DNA of 64,000 nt from an uncultured Erwinia sp. (GTDB lineage: Bacteria > Pseudomonadota > Gammaproteobacteria > Enterobacterales > Enterobacteriaceae). Every line of letters starts with the position of its first letter. The stretch's first letter is position 1. The notes beneath the pieces were generated by a model. The model did no database searches. It was not told the DNA's origin and saw only the letters and a program-made list of their open reading frames with translations. Of the stretch, positions 11,160-21,102 are shown piece by piece. The stretch spans positions 1 to 64,000 of the forward strand of contig CALYQW010000006.1 of NCBI GenBank assembly GCA_945290265.1. Direction: 5' to 3'. Both the position numbers and the translations under genes were made by a program.

Positions 11160-11512
11160 TACCCTGGCCTTCGCCCTTGACCTTGACCTTGACCTGGCTT
11201 TTGACTTTGACCTTAAGGCGGCATCAGGAACGGAGCCGAGGCAACGACGATATCCAGGAAGAGCCGCCAGGACGGCGGCGAAAGGCGTGTTGAGACAGGA
11301 TGTCGAATCACGCCGGTCCGTCGGAAAGCGGCGTGGCCAAGGGTACCCGCGAAGCGGGCGAAGTGACGCCGCAAGCACGGGGTCAAGGGGCGATTGCGCC
11401 TGATCGCCCCTTGTCGCCAGCCCGTGAAACGGGATGGTGAAACGCCTTTGACCTGGCCCTGGCCTTTAAAAACCAGGGCTGCAAGCAACCCACCCTGCGG
11501 GCGAGCGAAGCG
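11160..11512 (+). repeat. Structured intergenic element between budR and kup
   Basis: About 350 bases without a credible gene. The left part has short tandem CTTGAC units (about 11175-11214). The rest is packed with inverted repeats, such as CCCGCGAAGCGGG near 11347, CCCGTGAAACGGG near 11422, and GGGGCGATTGCG...CGCCCC near 11391. Open frames cross it on the minus strand, but their Arg/Pro/Ser-rich translations look like by-products of the structure. I have the impression that similar elements recur between genes in Erwinia, Serratia and Pectobacterium, which would make it a dispersed repeat; this was not checked. Confidence 0.55.
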
Positions 11513-13381
11513 TTAAATCTCCACCTGGGTCCCCAGCTCGATAACCCGGTTAGGCGGAATCTCAAACTGGTCGGGCGCACGCAGCGCATTACGCTGCAGC
11601 GTCATAAACAGCCTGCCGCGCAGGCGCAGATACCACGGACGCTTGCCCATAATCAGCGATTCATGGGACATAAAGAACGAGGTCTCCATCATCCGGCAGC
11701 TCAGCCCTTCCAGACCGCAGCGGTGGAAAATCTCCTCCACATTTGGCGTCTCAAGCCAGCCATAGCTGGCGACTACCCGCCAGAAGGTCGGTGACAGCTG
11801 CTCAATCGTCACCCTTTTCACATTATGCACAAAAGGCGCATCTTCGTTACGCAGGGTCAGCAGTACCACGCGTTCATGCAGCACTTTGTTATGTTTAAGG
11901 TTATGCAGCAGCGCAAAGGGGATCACCTTCTGCGCACGTGACATATACACTGCGGTACCCGGCATCCGAACCGGCGGTGATTTCTCCAGCGAGGCGATCA
12001 TTGCTTCCAGCGAATTGCCGTGCTCATTCATGCGGCGCAGCAGACGGAAACGCTCGCTCTTCCAGGTAGTCATCACAATGAACATCAGTAACGCCAGCAG
12101 CAGCGGCAGCCAGCCGCCGGAGAGGAACTTAATCAGGTTAGCCGAGAACAGCGGCACATCAATGCACAGCATGCAAATCAGTATCAGCGCCACCAGATAA
12201 CGGCTCCAGTGCCAGTTTTGCACCGCCACGGTGCCGGAGAGGATCGCCGTCAGCACCATAGTGCCGGTGACCGCAATGCCGTAAGCTGCTGCCAGGTTGC
12301 TGGAGTGTTCAAAGCCGACAATCACCAGCACCACTGCCACAAACAACAGCCAGTTAATTACCGGCACATAGATCTGGCCGGATTCTTCTTCAGAGGTATG
12401 CACAATGCGCATCGGCGGCAGATACCCCAGGCGCACCGCCTGACGGGTCAGCGAGAACACGCCGGAAATCACCGCCTGCGAGGCAATCACCGTGGCCAGT
12501 GTGGCCAGGATCAGCAGCGGAACCAGCGCCCATTCGGGTGCCAGCAGAAAGAAGGGGTTTTTGATCGCTTCCGGATGCTGCAGTAACAGCGCACCCTGAC
12601 CAAAATAGTTCAGGACCAGCGACGGCAGCACGACGCTGAACCAGGCCAGACGAATTGGCAGTTTACCAAAGTGCCCCATATCGGCGTACAGCGCCTCAAC
12701 CCCGGTGATCGCCAGTACTACGGCACCCAGCGCAAAGAACGATACCGCCTTATATTCCATAAAGAAATGCAGTGCCCAGTAGGGGTTCATCGCCTGCAAC
12801 ACCTGCGGGTTACTGATAATACCACGCAGCCCCAGCAGCGCGAGGATCACAAACCACAGCAGCATAATCGGCGCAAACAGCTTACCGACCAGGCCGGTGC
12901 CGTGTTTCTGAATAACAAACAGTAAGGTGAGTACCGCGATCGCCAGCGGGACAATATAGCTATCCAGCGAAGGGGCGGCGATTTCCAGACCTTCCATGGC
13001 AGACAGCACCGATACTGCCGGGGTGATCACCACCTCGCCGTAGAAAAAACTGCCACCAATTAACCCCATAATCACCAGAATGGCGGTGGAACGAGCCCCG
13101 GTATTGCGTCCGGCCAGCGACATCAGGGTCAGAATTCCCCCTTCGCCGGCGTTATCAGCACGCATCACAAAGCTGATGTACTTCAGTGACACCGTCAGCA
13201 CCAGCAGCCAGAAGATCAGCGACAGAAAGCCAAATACCGCTTCCTGACCAACACCAAAACCAAACTGGCCGGAGAGACATTCACGCAGGGTGTATAACGG
13301 ACTGGTACCGATATCACCGTAAACGACACCGATAGCGGCCAGCATAACGCCAGCGAGGGGTTGCTTCTTATCAGAACTCAT
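11513..13381 (-). CDS. kup: Low-affinity potassium uptake protein Kup
   Basis: A 622-aa inner-membrane K+:H+ symporter of the KUP/HAK family, almost identical in length and sequence to E. coli Kup (TrkD). It shows the N-terminal [17 protein letters not shown] motif, about 12 transmembrane helices to roughly residue 440, then the long cytoplasmic C-terminal domain ending [12 protein letters not shown]. The ATG at 13381 was chosen because it gives the family N-terminus (MSSDKKQ); an in-frame start 54 bp upstream adds 18 residues not found in E. coli Kup. Its 3' end abuts the structured repeat. Confidence 0.94.
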   Translation of the reverse strand: MSSDKKQPLAGVMLAAIGVVYGDIGTSPLYTLRECLSGQFGFGVGQEAVFGFLSLIFWLLVLTVSLKYISFVMRADNAGEGGILTLMSLAGRNTGARSTAILVIMGLIGGSFFYGEVVITPAVSVLSAMEGLEIAAPSLDSYIVPLAIAVLTLLFVIQKHGTGLVGKLFAPIMLLWFVILALLGLRGIISNPQVLQAMNPYWALHFFMEYKAVSFFALGAVVLAITGVEALYADMGHFGKLPIRLAWFSVVLPSLVLNYFGQGALLLQHPEAIKNPFFLLAPEWALVPLLILATLATVIASQAVISGVFSLTRQAVRLGYLPPMRIVHTSEEESGQIYVPVINWLLFVAVVLVIVGFEHSSNLAAAYGIAVTGTMVLTAILSGTVAVQNWHWSRYLVALILICMLCIDVPLFSANLIKFLSGGWLPLLLALLMFIVMTTWKSERFRLLRRMNEHGNSLEAMIASLEKSPPVRMPGTAVYMSRAQKVIPFALLHNLKHNKVLHERVVLLTLRNEDAPFVHNVKRVTIEQLSPTFWRVVASYGWLETPNVEEIFHRCGLEGLSCRMMETSFFMSHESLIMGKRPWYLRLRGRLFMTLQRNALRAPDQFEIPPNRVIELGTQVEI

Positions 13382-13639
13382 AGATTTATCTTTTGCTGTG
13401 ACCTGCAGGCGCGGGATTGCGCACGGCCATTCCACGACCTTTAATCAGCGCATAGTATGCGCATTTCATTATAAATTCCCACTTTTAATTAACCTGAAAA
13501 AATTAACATATCATTCACGATCAATGGTCTTTATCCTGCTTTGATGATAAAAAAGCGGACTGTAATCAGCGCGTAGCGGCGCGATCGCCACGGGTATTTT
13601 GGTGGCAGTACTGAAGACTTAAAGGATGGATGTTCGATG

Positions 13640-15133
13640 ATGGCTCAGCCTCATTTACTGGCGGAACGCATTGCCCGCCTCAGCAATGCTCTGGAGAAAG
13701 GTCTGTACGAACGCCATCATGCGATTCGCCTGTGCCTGCTGGCGGCCTTATGCGGTGAAAGCGTGTTTTTGCTCGGCCCGCCCGGCATTGCCAAAAGCCT
13801 GATCGCCCGCCGGCTGAAGTATGCCTTTGCCAGTGCCCGGGCATTTGAATATCTGATGACGCGCTTCTCCACTCCGGAAGAGGTGTTTGGCCCACTTTCC
13901 ATTCAGGCGCTGAAAGACGAAGGGCGCTATCAGCGCCTGACCAAAGGGTATCTGCCCGATGCCGAAATCGTGTTTCTTGATGAGATCTGGAAAGCCGGCC
14001 CGGCAATCCTGAATACCCTGCTGACCGCCATTAATGAACGCCGCTTTCGCAATGGCGATAGCGAGGAAAAAATTCCGATGCGCCTGCTGGTCACCGCCTC
14101 CAATGAGTTACCGGAAGCCGACAGCGGGCTGGAAGCGCTGTATGATCGTATGCTGATCCGCCTGTGGCTGGATAATGTGCATGAAAAGCAAAACTTTCGC
14201 AGCCTGCTAACCCAGCAGCAGGATGAAAATCAGAATCCGGTAACCGAATCGCTGTGCATCAGCGATGAAGAGTATCTGAGCTGGCAGCAGGGCATCAGTA
14301 AAGTGGCCCTGCCGGAAAACGTGTTTGAGCTGATTTTTCAGCTGCGTCAGTCGCTGGAAAATCACGCTGATGCGCCTTATATCTCTGACCGCCGCTGGAA
14401 AAAAGCGATTCATCTGCTGCAGGCCAGCGCCTTTTACAGCGGGCGCACCACCATTGCGCCGGTGGATCTGATCCTGCTGAAGGACTGCCTGTGGCATGAC
14501 ATGTCTTCCATGTCGCTGCTGGACAGCGAAATCGATAATCTGATCACCCAACAGGCATGGCAGCAGCAGCCAATGCTGCTGAAACTGCAACAAATCAACG
14601 CCCGCCGTCTGGTGCTGCTGCAACAAAAAAGCATTGAGCAGGCTATCCATCTGGAAAAACATGGCGGGATCTTTGTACGCAAACCGCACTACGAGCTGCC
14701 CCCTGGTCTGACGGCAGACAGTCTGACGCTGATGCTGCAAAAGCCGTTGACGTTACACGATTTACAGGTCAGCCATATCACCCTGACGCGTGACGCCCTG
14801 CAACACTGGCTGCAAAAAGGGGGCGAAATCCGCGGCAAGCTGAACGGCATTGGCTTTGCTCAGCAACTGGATTTACATATCGACAGCGAAGAGTGCCTGG
14901 CCCTGCGGGATATCAGCCTGCAAAGCACCCGCCTGACGCTGCCCGGCCAGATGCATCAGGATCTGCCGGAAGAAATTAAGCAACAGCTGGATGAGGTGGA
15001 GAGCCAGTTACAGACGCAAAGAATGCTGTTCAGTCAGCACCATCGCTGCCTGTTTATCAGCGATGACTGGCTGGCCAGGATTGAAGAAAGCCTGCAGCAG
15101 GTCGCGCAACAGCTGAAAGACGCACGCCAGTGA
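13640..15133 (+). CDS. ravA: MoxR-family AAA+ ATPase RavA
   Basis: A 497-aa (from 13640) regulatory ATPase that forms hexamers and, in E. coli, binds the inducible lysine decarboxylase LdcI and acts with ViaA on respiratory complexes and aminoglycoside sensitivity. Walker A GPPGIAKS lies at about residue 46, Walker [10 protein letters not shown] near 113, and sensor-1 TASNELPEA near 150; the LARA-type C-terminal region follows. The second of two adjacent ATGs matches the E. coli start. The stop overlaps the GTG of viaA (GTGA), as expected for a coupled operon. Confidence 0.94.
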   Translation: MAQPHLLAERIARLSNALEKGLYERHHAIRLCLLAALCGESVFLLGPPGIAKSLIARRLKYAFASARAFEYLMTRFSTPEEVFGPLSIQALKDEGRYQRLTKGYLPDAEIVFLDEIWKAGPAILNTLLTAINERRFRNGDSEEKIPMRLLVTASNELPEADSGLEALYDRMLIRLWLDNVHEKQNFRSLLTQQQDENQNPVTESLCISDEEYLSWQQGISKVALPENVFELIFQLRQSLENHADAPYISDRRWKKAIHLLQASAFYSGRTTIAPVDLILLKDCLWHDMSSMSLLDSEIDNLITQQAWQQQPMLLKLQQINARRLVLLQQKSIEQAIHLEKHGGIFVRKPHYELPPGLTADSLTLMLQKPLTLHDLQVSHITLTRDALQHWLQKGGEIRGKLNGIGFAQQLDLHIDSEECLALRDISLQSTRLTLPGQMHQDLPEEIKQQLDEVESQLQTQRMLFSQHHRCLFISDDWLARIEESLQQVAQQLKDARQ

Positions 15134-16587
15134 TATCCCTGGATACCCTTAACGCCCTGCTGTCTATCAGCGAAAACGATCTGATCGAAGATGTCAGCCT
15201 GGCCCTGCTGGCCTCACCGCCAGTGCTGGCGTTTCTGGAGAAATTCCCGACACTGAAAGCCGCCATGCAGCATCATTTGCAGCAGTGGAAGGGCGAGGTA
15301 CAGCAGCAGAGCAAAAACACCCAGGTGCCGGAAGCGCTGGAACAGGAGTTCAACCGCTTTCGTCAGTGCCAGGCATTAAGCAATTCGCAGTTTAATCAGC
15401 AGCTGGCGCAGCAGCTGCTGTGGCTGCAACAGCAGCAATCACCCTTTGCCGACAAAGCCCGCCAGCTGGCTGAGGGCGCCCCGACGGGGTTAAATGACGC
15501 GCAGCAAACGCTGTTTTTGCAGCGCTGGCGTCTGAGCCTGACGCTGCAGACCATGACCCTGAATCAGCAGTTGCTGGAGCAGGAGCGTGACCGGCTGAAG
15601 GCCGAGCTGCAGCATCAGATGGCGATCAGTGGCCAGCTGGCACCGATCCTCGCTGAAAATAACGAAACTGCCGCCGGTCGCCTGTGGGATCTGGCGCGCG
15701 GCACACTGCAACAGAGTGATTATCAGCTGCTGGTGGCGTACGGTGATTTTCTGACCAGCCAGCCCGAGCTGCTGAAACTGGCGGAGCAGCTGGGGCGCAG
15801 TCGGGAGGCCAAAGCGGTAAAAGCGGAAGATGCACCACCCCAGCAGTTCCGTCATCTGGAGCGCGAGCCGGACACTGTCCCGGAAGAAGTCAGCGGCCTG
15901 CATCAAAGTGATGATATTTTACGGCTGCTGCCGCCGGAGCTGGCCACACTCGGCATGACGGAGCTGGAAATGGAATTTTACCGCCGGCTGGTAGAGAAAC
16001 GTCTGCTGACTTATCGCCTGCAGGGCGAAAGCTGGCATCAGAGCATTAAACAGCGTCCGGCAGTGCAGCAGCATAATGATATTCATCCGCGCGGCCCGTT
16101 TATCATCTGCGTCGATACCTCCGGCTCCATGGGTGGCTTTAACGAACGCTGCGCCAAAGCCCTGTGCCTGGCACTACTGCGCATTGCGCTGGCCGATAAC
16201 CGCCGCTGTTATATTATGCTGTTTGCTCATCAGGTGATTGGCTATGAACTGACCGCCAGCGATGGTATCAGCCAGGCGATCCGTTTCCTTAGCCAGCGCT
16301 TTCGCGGCGGTACTGACCTGGCCGCCTGTTTTGACGCTATCCTGCTGCGTCTGTCAGAGCCGCAGTGGCAGGATGCCGATGCGGTCGTCATTTCTGATTT
16401 TATCGCCCAACGCCTGCCGGAATCGCTGATTGCCGGGCTGCATAAGCATCAAACCCGCCACCAGCAGCGCTTTCACGCCGTTGCGATGTCCGATCACGGC
16501 AAGCCGGGTATTCTGCACCTGTTTGACCATATCTGGCGTTTTGATACCGGAATTAAAAGCCGGCTGCTGCGCCGCTGGCGGCGGTGA
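15130..16587 (+). CDS. viaA: ViaA, von Willebrand A-domain partner of RavA
   Basis: A 485-aa protein with a helical N-terminal half rich in Gln and Leu and a C-terminal VWA domain. The metal-ion-dependent adhesion site DTSGS is at residues 329-333, with a later conserved RGGTDL segment. ViaA stimulates RavA ATPase activity. The GTG start overlaps the ravA stop by 4 bp. The next gene is 270 bp away and in the opposite direction. Confidence 0.94.
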   Translation: MISLDTLNALLSISENDLIEDVSLALLASPPVLAFLEKFPTLKAAMQHHLQQWKGEVQQQSKNTQVPEALEQEFNRFRQCQALSNSQFNQQLAQQLLWLQQQQSPFADKARQLAEGAPTGLNDAQQTLFLQRWRLSLTLQTMTLNQQLLEQERDRLKAELQHQMAISGQLAPILAENNETAAGRLWDLARGTLQQSDYQLLVAYGDFLTSQPELLKLAEQLGRSREAKAVKAEDAPPQQFRHLEREPDTVPEEVSGLHQSDDILRLLPPELATLGMTELEMEFYRRLVEKRLLTYRLQGESWHQSIKQRPAVQQHNDIHPRGPFIICVDTSGSMGGFNERCAKALCLALLRIALADNRRCYIMLFAHQVIGYELTASDGISQAIRFLSQRFRGGTDLAACFDAILLRLSEPQWQDADAVVISDFIAQRLPESLIAGLHKHQTRHQQRFHAVAMSDHGKPGILHLFDHIWRFDTGIKSRLLRRWRR

Positions 16588-16674
16588 TGAATGGTGAGTC
16601 TCTCCTCCCAGCCGGGACATTTATGGTTGAGTTTAAAAAACCTGCTTATTTCATAAATTACTATTACAGGTAAG

Positions 16675-16818
16675 AGCCTGTCCCTCCAGGCGTACATTGT
16701 TGTAGCCGGTTTGGCCACGGACAGCGCGGAACAACCGGAGCGTGCACGCAGTACGTGAGGATTGCGAGCACTGCCCAAGGCCAAAATGGCAAATAAAATA
16801 GCCTAATGGGATAAGCTA
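16675..16818. mobile_element. MITE-like element with imperfect terminal inverted repeats
   Basis: A 144-bp non-coding block between viaA and the AT-rich accessory gene. It begins AGCCTGTCCC (after a G at 16675) and ends GGGATAAGCT (16809-16818), giving a 10-bp terminal inverted repeat with two mismatches. The interior is GC-rich and contains no gene. No clear target-site duplication was found. I recall similar sequences scattered in Erwinia/Pantoea genomes, which would support a mobile or dispersed repeat, but no search was made. Confidence 0.45.
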
Positions 16819-16856
16819 TAAATCTGCCACCAGCTTAAAGCAGAATATTTTATATT

Positions 16857-17579
16857 TTATTTCAACAGGGGTTCTATTATTTTAATAAACCTATCTTCCC
16901 CTCTTATTCCAAAAGAACTTTGGATGCTATTTTTAAGTGTTGGTTCTATTATAAAGTAGAGCATTTCCAATCCATTTCTATATAACAAATCGTAATATTC
17001 CGGATGCCATAACTTTAGTCTTCTTGCGCTTTCTGATGATTTTTGAGCATATCCGTATACATTGGCAATCCTGACAATCCAAATGGAATTGCGATTTATA
17101 GCATTAAAAGCTGTCGTTTTAAAGTTAACAGAATTAATAACAATCGTGGATAAGGAAGCGGCAGCCATTTCTGTAGCCAGTCTTCTGTTAGCATAATCTG
17201 ATAATATCTTTGCTGCTCTTATATCTATCTTTACTATTTTTTCTTTTGTACTGAATTTATGCTTTTCCTCCTCTGATTTTAGTTTTGAAATCTCATAAGA
17301 AAAATAAATTACAAGCATATCTTTAATAACATCAGGCCTTTTTAAAGCATTGAATATGGACTTAACAAGTCGACTATCTTCTGACGCTAATTCTTTGCAT
17401 ACATCCTGATATGAAGGAACTAAACATGATGTATACCAGGATAGCCTCTCTGCCCCCAACCCCATATTTTTGATTGTTTTTTCTGTCTCTTTTTTTGCAC
17501 CGGAGACGGCTTTTTCTAACCGCATGGCAGCAGCTCTGTCTGATTGAATCTTAACTTTGAGTGCCGTTGATACATTCAT
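16857..17579 (-). CDS. Hypothetical protein, AT-rich accessory gene
   Basis: A 240-aa protein that I do not recognise. It is Lys/Arg/Ser/Ile-rich, mostly helical by composition, with no signal peptide or membrane segment and no familiar catalytic motif. The DNA is far more AT-rich than viaA and ovoA on either side and uses A/T-ending codons freely, suggesting horizontal acquisition. It is divergent from two tiny membrane-protein genes starting about 70 bp away. A toxin role with those as partners is possible by layout only. The start at 17579 is the first ATG; no strong ribosome site was noted. Confidence 0.6.
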   Translation of the reverse strand: MNVSTALKVKIQSDRAAAMRLEKAVSGAKKETEKTIKNMGLGAERLSWYTSCLVPSYQDVCKELASEDSRLVKSIFNALKRPDVIKDMLVIYFSYEISKLKSEEEKHKFSTKEKIVKIDIRAAKILSDYANRRLATEMAAASLSTIVINSVNFKTTAFNAINRNSIWIVRIANVYGYAQKSSESARRLKLWHPEYYDLLYRNGLEMLYFIIEPTLKNSIQSSFGIRGEDRFIKIIEPLLK

Positions 17580-17649
17580 TTTAAGGTTTTCCTTTCCTGA
17601 TGGCAGATTACATTATATACTATTGAAAAGAATTTATGGAGATTTAATT

Positions 17650-17904
17650 TTGTCTGGATGGATATTGAGAGCATTAGGCTTCATTTTACTTTTCGTTTTA
17701 TTGATTTCTACATCATTTGAATTATTCTTTCGTTTTATCCCTATTGAACTGGCAGATAATTATGTATCTCATTTAAATCCTTTTTATTTATTTAGTAACC
17801 TTAGTATTATTGTATTCATCATTATAATACTAAGCTTAATAGTTACAGTATTACTTCATTGGTTAATCTCCAACTTCTTAAAGAAAAATAAAAAAAATGT
17901 TTAA
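17650..17904 (+). CDS. Small two-helix membrane protein
   Basis: An 84-aa protein beginning at TTG 17650, chosen because GGAG lies exactly 8 nt upstream (17638-17641). A longer reading from 17557 would overlap the divergent gene's start and has no ribosome site. Two hydrophobic segments (about residues 6-27 and 50-72) and a lysine-rich C-terminus (KKNKKN) predict an inner-membrane protein with its tail in the cytoplasm. No family recognised. Very AT-rich. It overlaps the next gene by 8 bp, so the two are probably translated together. Confidence 0.6.
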   Translation: MSGWILRALGFILLFVLLISTSFELFFRFIPIELADNYVSHLNPFYLFSNLSIIVFIIIILSLIVTVLLHWLISNFLKKNKKNV

Positions 17905-18079
17905 TTTTATATTTAAAGACTTAAAGAATGAGGTTTGCTTTTGGATTGCTCTTTTATTAGCTTTATTTTCCTGGCATTTTATTTCCCCTGAATATTTTGT
18001 CCCGTTAAGTTTTTTTAGCTTGCTTTTTGGTAGGGTGATTTTTGAAATTATACTTTATAAAAAAAGCAAACACGATTAG
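17897..18079 (+). CDS. Small membrane protein
   Basis: A 60-aa protein (MFNFIFKDLKNE...) with two hydrophobic stretches (about 14-31 and 35-53) and a basic C-terminus (KKSKHD). It begins inside the end of the preceding gene (ATGTTTAA shared), which points to coupled expression of the two membrane proteins. AT-rich like its neighbours. Function unknown; a membrane immunity or small-complex role is conceivable but there is no direct evidence. Confidence 0.55.
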   Translation: MFNFIFKDLKNEVCFWIALLLALFSWHFISPEYFVPLSFFSLLFGRVIFEIILYKKSKHD

Positions 18080-18318
18080 AGGTTGACGCCCAACGGGGCG
18101 ATTATCACAGATAATGGATTTATTTTACGACAGTTGAGAATTTATGAGAATGCTTCTTTTACATTCAGTTAACCAGTCTGAAACATCAGAGTGTGTCACG
18201 TAACTCATTGTGGCTACCACTTAAGCCATAAAAAATCGCCTTAACGCAGGCCAGCGCGCAGCACCCCGGTAACGCTGTTGTATACTGACAGACACGCCTC
18301 AGCCAGCTGGAGTTTCCT

Positions 18319-20457
18319 TTGAACCTGAATCATCAGTATCCCGGACTTCCCCCTGCTACCCGTACCCTGACACTCAGCGGTGACGATCCGGAACGTAAGC
18401 GCCAGCAATTACTTGACTACTTTCGTCAGACCTGGGCTTTGTATGAAAGCCTGTTTGACTGCATTGCTGATGAACGCGGTTACTACACCAAAGCCATCAG
18501 CCTGCGCCATCCGCTGATCTTTTATTACGGCCATACCGCTACCTTCTATATCAATAAGCTGATGGCCGCCCGTCTGATCGACAGCCGTACCGACAGCCGC
18601 ATCGAAGCCATGATGGCGATTGGCGTTGATGAAATGAGCTGGGACGATCTGGATGAAGCTCATTATGACTGGCCTTCCCTCAGCGAGCTGCGCGCCTATC
18701 GGCAGCAGGTATGTACCCGGGTGGAGCAGTTTATTTCTCAGATGCCGCTGACCCTGCCGATTGACTGGGACAGCCCGGCCTGGGTGATCCTGATGGGGAT
18801 CGAGCATGAGCGCATTCATCTGGAAACCTCCAGCGTGTTGATCCGCCAGCTTCCGCTGGAGTGGGTAGAACCCCAGCCCCACTGGCCGGTGTGCCCGACA
18901 GCACGCCACGATCGCCACAGCGTGCCACAAAACCGCCTGCTGGCAGTGGCTGGTAGTGAAATAACCCTGGGTAAAACTGATGATACCTACGGCTGGGATA
19001 ACGAATACGGCAGCCAGCATGTCCGGGTAAAACCTTTTCAGGCCAGTCAGATGCTGGTCAGCAATGCCGAATATTACGCGTTTGTCAGCGCCGGTGGCTA
19101 TCACCAGTCGCGCTGGTGGGATGAAGAGGGCGACAACTGGCGTAAATTCACCAGTGCGACCATGCCCACCTTCTGGCGCGGCAGTATTGAGCATCCCGAT
19201 GATTTACAGCTGCGGCTGATGTGCAGCGAAGTCCCCATGCCGTGGGACTGGCCGGCAGAAGTTAACCAGCTGGAAGCGGCAGCATTCTGCCGCTGGAAAG
19301 CACAGCAAACCGGGCAGCAGATACAGCTGCCGGCAGAAAGTGAATGGATGCTGCTGCGCGAGCAGCTGGCAGGCGACTGGCCGGACTGGCAAAACGCCCC
19401 CGGCAATATCAATCTTGAGCACTGGGCCTCTTCCTGCCCGGTGGACAGCTTTAAGCAGGGTGAATTTTACGATCTGATCGGCAACGTCTGGCAGTGGAGC
19501 ACCACAGCCATCAGCGGCTTTAGCGGTTTTCGCATTCACCCGCTGTATGATGATTTCTCTACCCCCACCTTTGATGGACGCCATGCGCTGATTAAGGGTG
19601 GCAGCTGGATCTCCACCGGCAATGAAGTACTGAAATCAGCGCGCTATGCTTTCCGCCGTCACTTTTTCCAGCATGCCGGATTCCGCTATGTGGTTTCTGA
19701 GCATCAGGAAAGCAGCAAACAGAACCCCTATGAAACCGATGTGATGGTGTCGCAGTATCTCGACTTCCAGTATGGCGACGGGCACTTTGGCGTTGCCAAC
19801 TACGCCTGTACGCTGGCGGCCATCGCTGGCGGACTGGCAGGCAAACGGGGGCGGGCGCTGGATATTGGTTGCGCTACCGGGCGCGCCAGTTTTGAGCTGG
19901 CACGCCACTTCGATCGGGTGGTGGGCATGGATTACTCGGCACGCTTTATTGACGTAGCCCTGCAGCTGGCGGCGGGTGACGTCTGCCGGTATACCCGTTG
20001 TGAAGAGGGCGATTTGACCAGCTGCCATGAAATCCGCCTGCAGGACTTTGGCCTTAGCCCGGAACAGGCCAGCCGCATTCAGTTTATGCAGGGGGATGCC
20101 TGCAATCTGAAAGCACCCGCTGAACGCTACGATCTGGTGCTGGCTGCCAACCTGATTGATCGCCTGCGCCAGCCGGCGCGCTTTCTGCACGATATCAGCA
20201 CCATGATCAATCCAGGTGGGATTTTGATGCTGGCTTCACCTTATACCTGGCTGGAGGAGTATACGCCCAAAGAGCACTGGCTGGGCGGCCAGCGTGAGAA
20301 CGGTGAAGTGCTGCCCACGTATCACGCCTTACAGCGCCTGCTGCTGGCGGAATTTAGCGAGATCGCACCGCCACAGGACGTGCCTTTTGTTATCCGAGAA
20401 ACGGCGCGTAAATACCAGCATACGCTGGCACAGCTGACCCTGTGGCGTAAAAAGTAG
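18319..20457 (+). CDS. ovoA: OvoA, 5-histidylcysteine sulfoxide synthase with methyltransferase domain
   Basis: A 712-aa bifunctional enzyme of ovothiol synthesis. The N-terminal DinB-like domain has the non-haem iron motif HxxxHxE at residues 163-169 (HERIHLE), the middle FGE-sulfatase-like domain runs to about 450 (GNVWQWS, IKGGSW, FRRHFFQHAGFRY), and the C-terminal SAM methyltransferase has LDIGCATGRASFELA near 515. It couples cysteine oxidatively to histidine C5; the methyltransferase N-methylates the 5-thiohistidine. No separate PLP lyase (ovoB) is adjacent. The TTG at 18319 has GGAG 6 nt upstream. GC content is backbone-like, unlike the genes just before it. Confidence 0.88.
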   Translation: MNLNHQYPGLPPATRTLTLSGDDPERKRQQLLDYFRQTWALYESLFDCIADERGYYTKAISLRHPLIFYYGHTATFYINKLMAARLIDSRTDSRIEAMMAIGVDEMSWDDLDEAHYDWPSLSELRAYRQQVCTRVEQFISQMPLTLPIDWDSPAWVILMGIEHERIHLETSSVLIRQLPLEWVEPQPHWPVCPTARHDRHSVPQNRLLAVAGSEITLGKTDDTYGWDNEYGSQHVRVKPFQASQMLVSNAEYYAFVSAGGYHQSRWWDEEGDNWRKFTSATMPTFWRGSIEHPDDLQLRLMCSEVPMPWDWPAEVNQLEAAAFCRWKAQQTGQQIQLPAESEWMLLREQLAGDWPDWQNAPGNINLEHWASSCPVDSFKQGEFYDLIGNVWQWSTTAISGFSGFRIHPLYDDFSTPTFDGRHALIKGGSWISTGNEVLKSARYAFRRHFFQHAGFRYVVSEHQESSKQNPYETDVMVSQYLDFQYGDGHFGVANYACTLAAIAGGLAGKRGRALDIGCATGRASFELARHFDRVVGMDYSARFIDVALQLAAGDVCRYTRCEEGDLTSCHEIRLQDFGLSPEQASRIQFMQGDACNLKAPAERYDLVLAANLIDRLRQPARFLHDISTMINPGGILMLASPYTWLEEYTPKEHWLGGQRENGEVLPTYHALQRLLLAEFSEIAPPQDVPFVIRETARKYQHTLAQLTLWRKK

Positions 20458-20465
20458 TTCTGTCA

Positions 20466-20489
20466 GCAAGGGCAGTTCACTGCCCTTGC
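20466..20489 (+). terminator. Hairpin after ovoA
   Basis: A perfect 10-bp stem (GCAAGGGCAG / CTGCCCTTGC) with loop TTCA lies 9 bp after the ovoA stop. The U-tract is poor, so it is either a weak terminator or a 3'-end stabilising hairpin. Confidence 0.6.
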
Positions 20490-20566
20490 CAGATACTCTT
20501 TACCATCCCTTTGCTTTCAGCCAGTAAAGTTTTTTTATATCTGACGTTAAACAGGATGTTCGTAGT

Positions 20567-21013
20567 ATGGATACACTCTTAAAGAATAAATGGAGCTCAG
20601 CGGGTCTGTTTCTGGGGGCTTTTGCACTCACCCTCAGTCTTCTCCACGTTAATCTTGGTCCCTTTGCGGCTCCCCCGGCCACTCTGGAAATCGTGGTCGC
20701 TGAACAGGTTTCAGCGATAAAAAAAGGCATTATCGCGGGTCTTAAAGGAGAAAAAACGCTCATCCCTGCTAAAAATAACACGCATAATATCGACGATATT
20801 CTGGATTGCATCGAAATCGGGTCGGCAGTTATTGCCATGCTGTTAGCCTTTATCGCGGGAATGTGTAAGGAAAGCCACTGGAGCGTTACCGGCTCGCTGG
20901 CTTTCGGCATGGCAACACTGGGTCTTCATATCTTTTTATTCAGTGTCGGGCTGATATTTTTTATCCTTTTGTTAGTAGTTATATTGTTCATTCTGAGCAA
21001 CTTTCTTTTTTAG
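20567..21013 (+). CDS. Small inner-membrane protein of unknown function
   Basis: A 148-aa protein with one hydrophobic segment near residues 12-28 (SAGLFLGAFALTLSLLHV), a charged middle part (residues 45-85), then about three closely packed hydrophobic segments to the C-terminus. I cannot name a family with certainty. It stands alone between ovoA and asnC, in the place where asnA sits in E. coli, but in the opposite direction to asnA. Confidence 0.65.
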   Translation: MDTLLKNKWSSAGLFLGAFALTLSLLHVNLGPFAAPPATLEIVVAEQVSAIKKGIIAGLKGEKTLIPAKNNTHNIDDILDCIEIGSAVIAMLLAFIAGMCKESHWSVTGSLAFGMATLGLHIFLFSVGLIFFILLLVVILFILSNFLF

Positions 21014-21102
21014 CCGCAGCGAATCCCTGGTAGACGCAGCTTATCAGCTCCCCACGGCATGCTATGCTGCGGGGATAACATCACCTTTATCACGGAGCGG
21101 CC

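Noticed and set aside
11118-11589. Overlapping minus-strand frames of 68-91 codons in the budR-kup gap
   Set aside because: They are Arg/Ser/Pro-rich translations of a hairpin-dense repeat, overlap each other and the kup end, and have no ribosome sites.
17557-17649. Longer start of the first tiny membrane protein
   Set aside because: It would overlap the divergent gene's start and lacks a ribosome site; TTG 17650 has GGAG at the correct distance.
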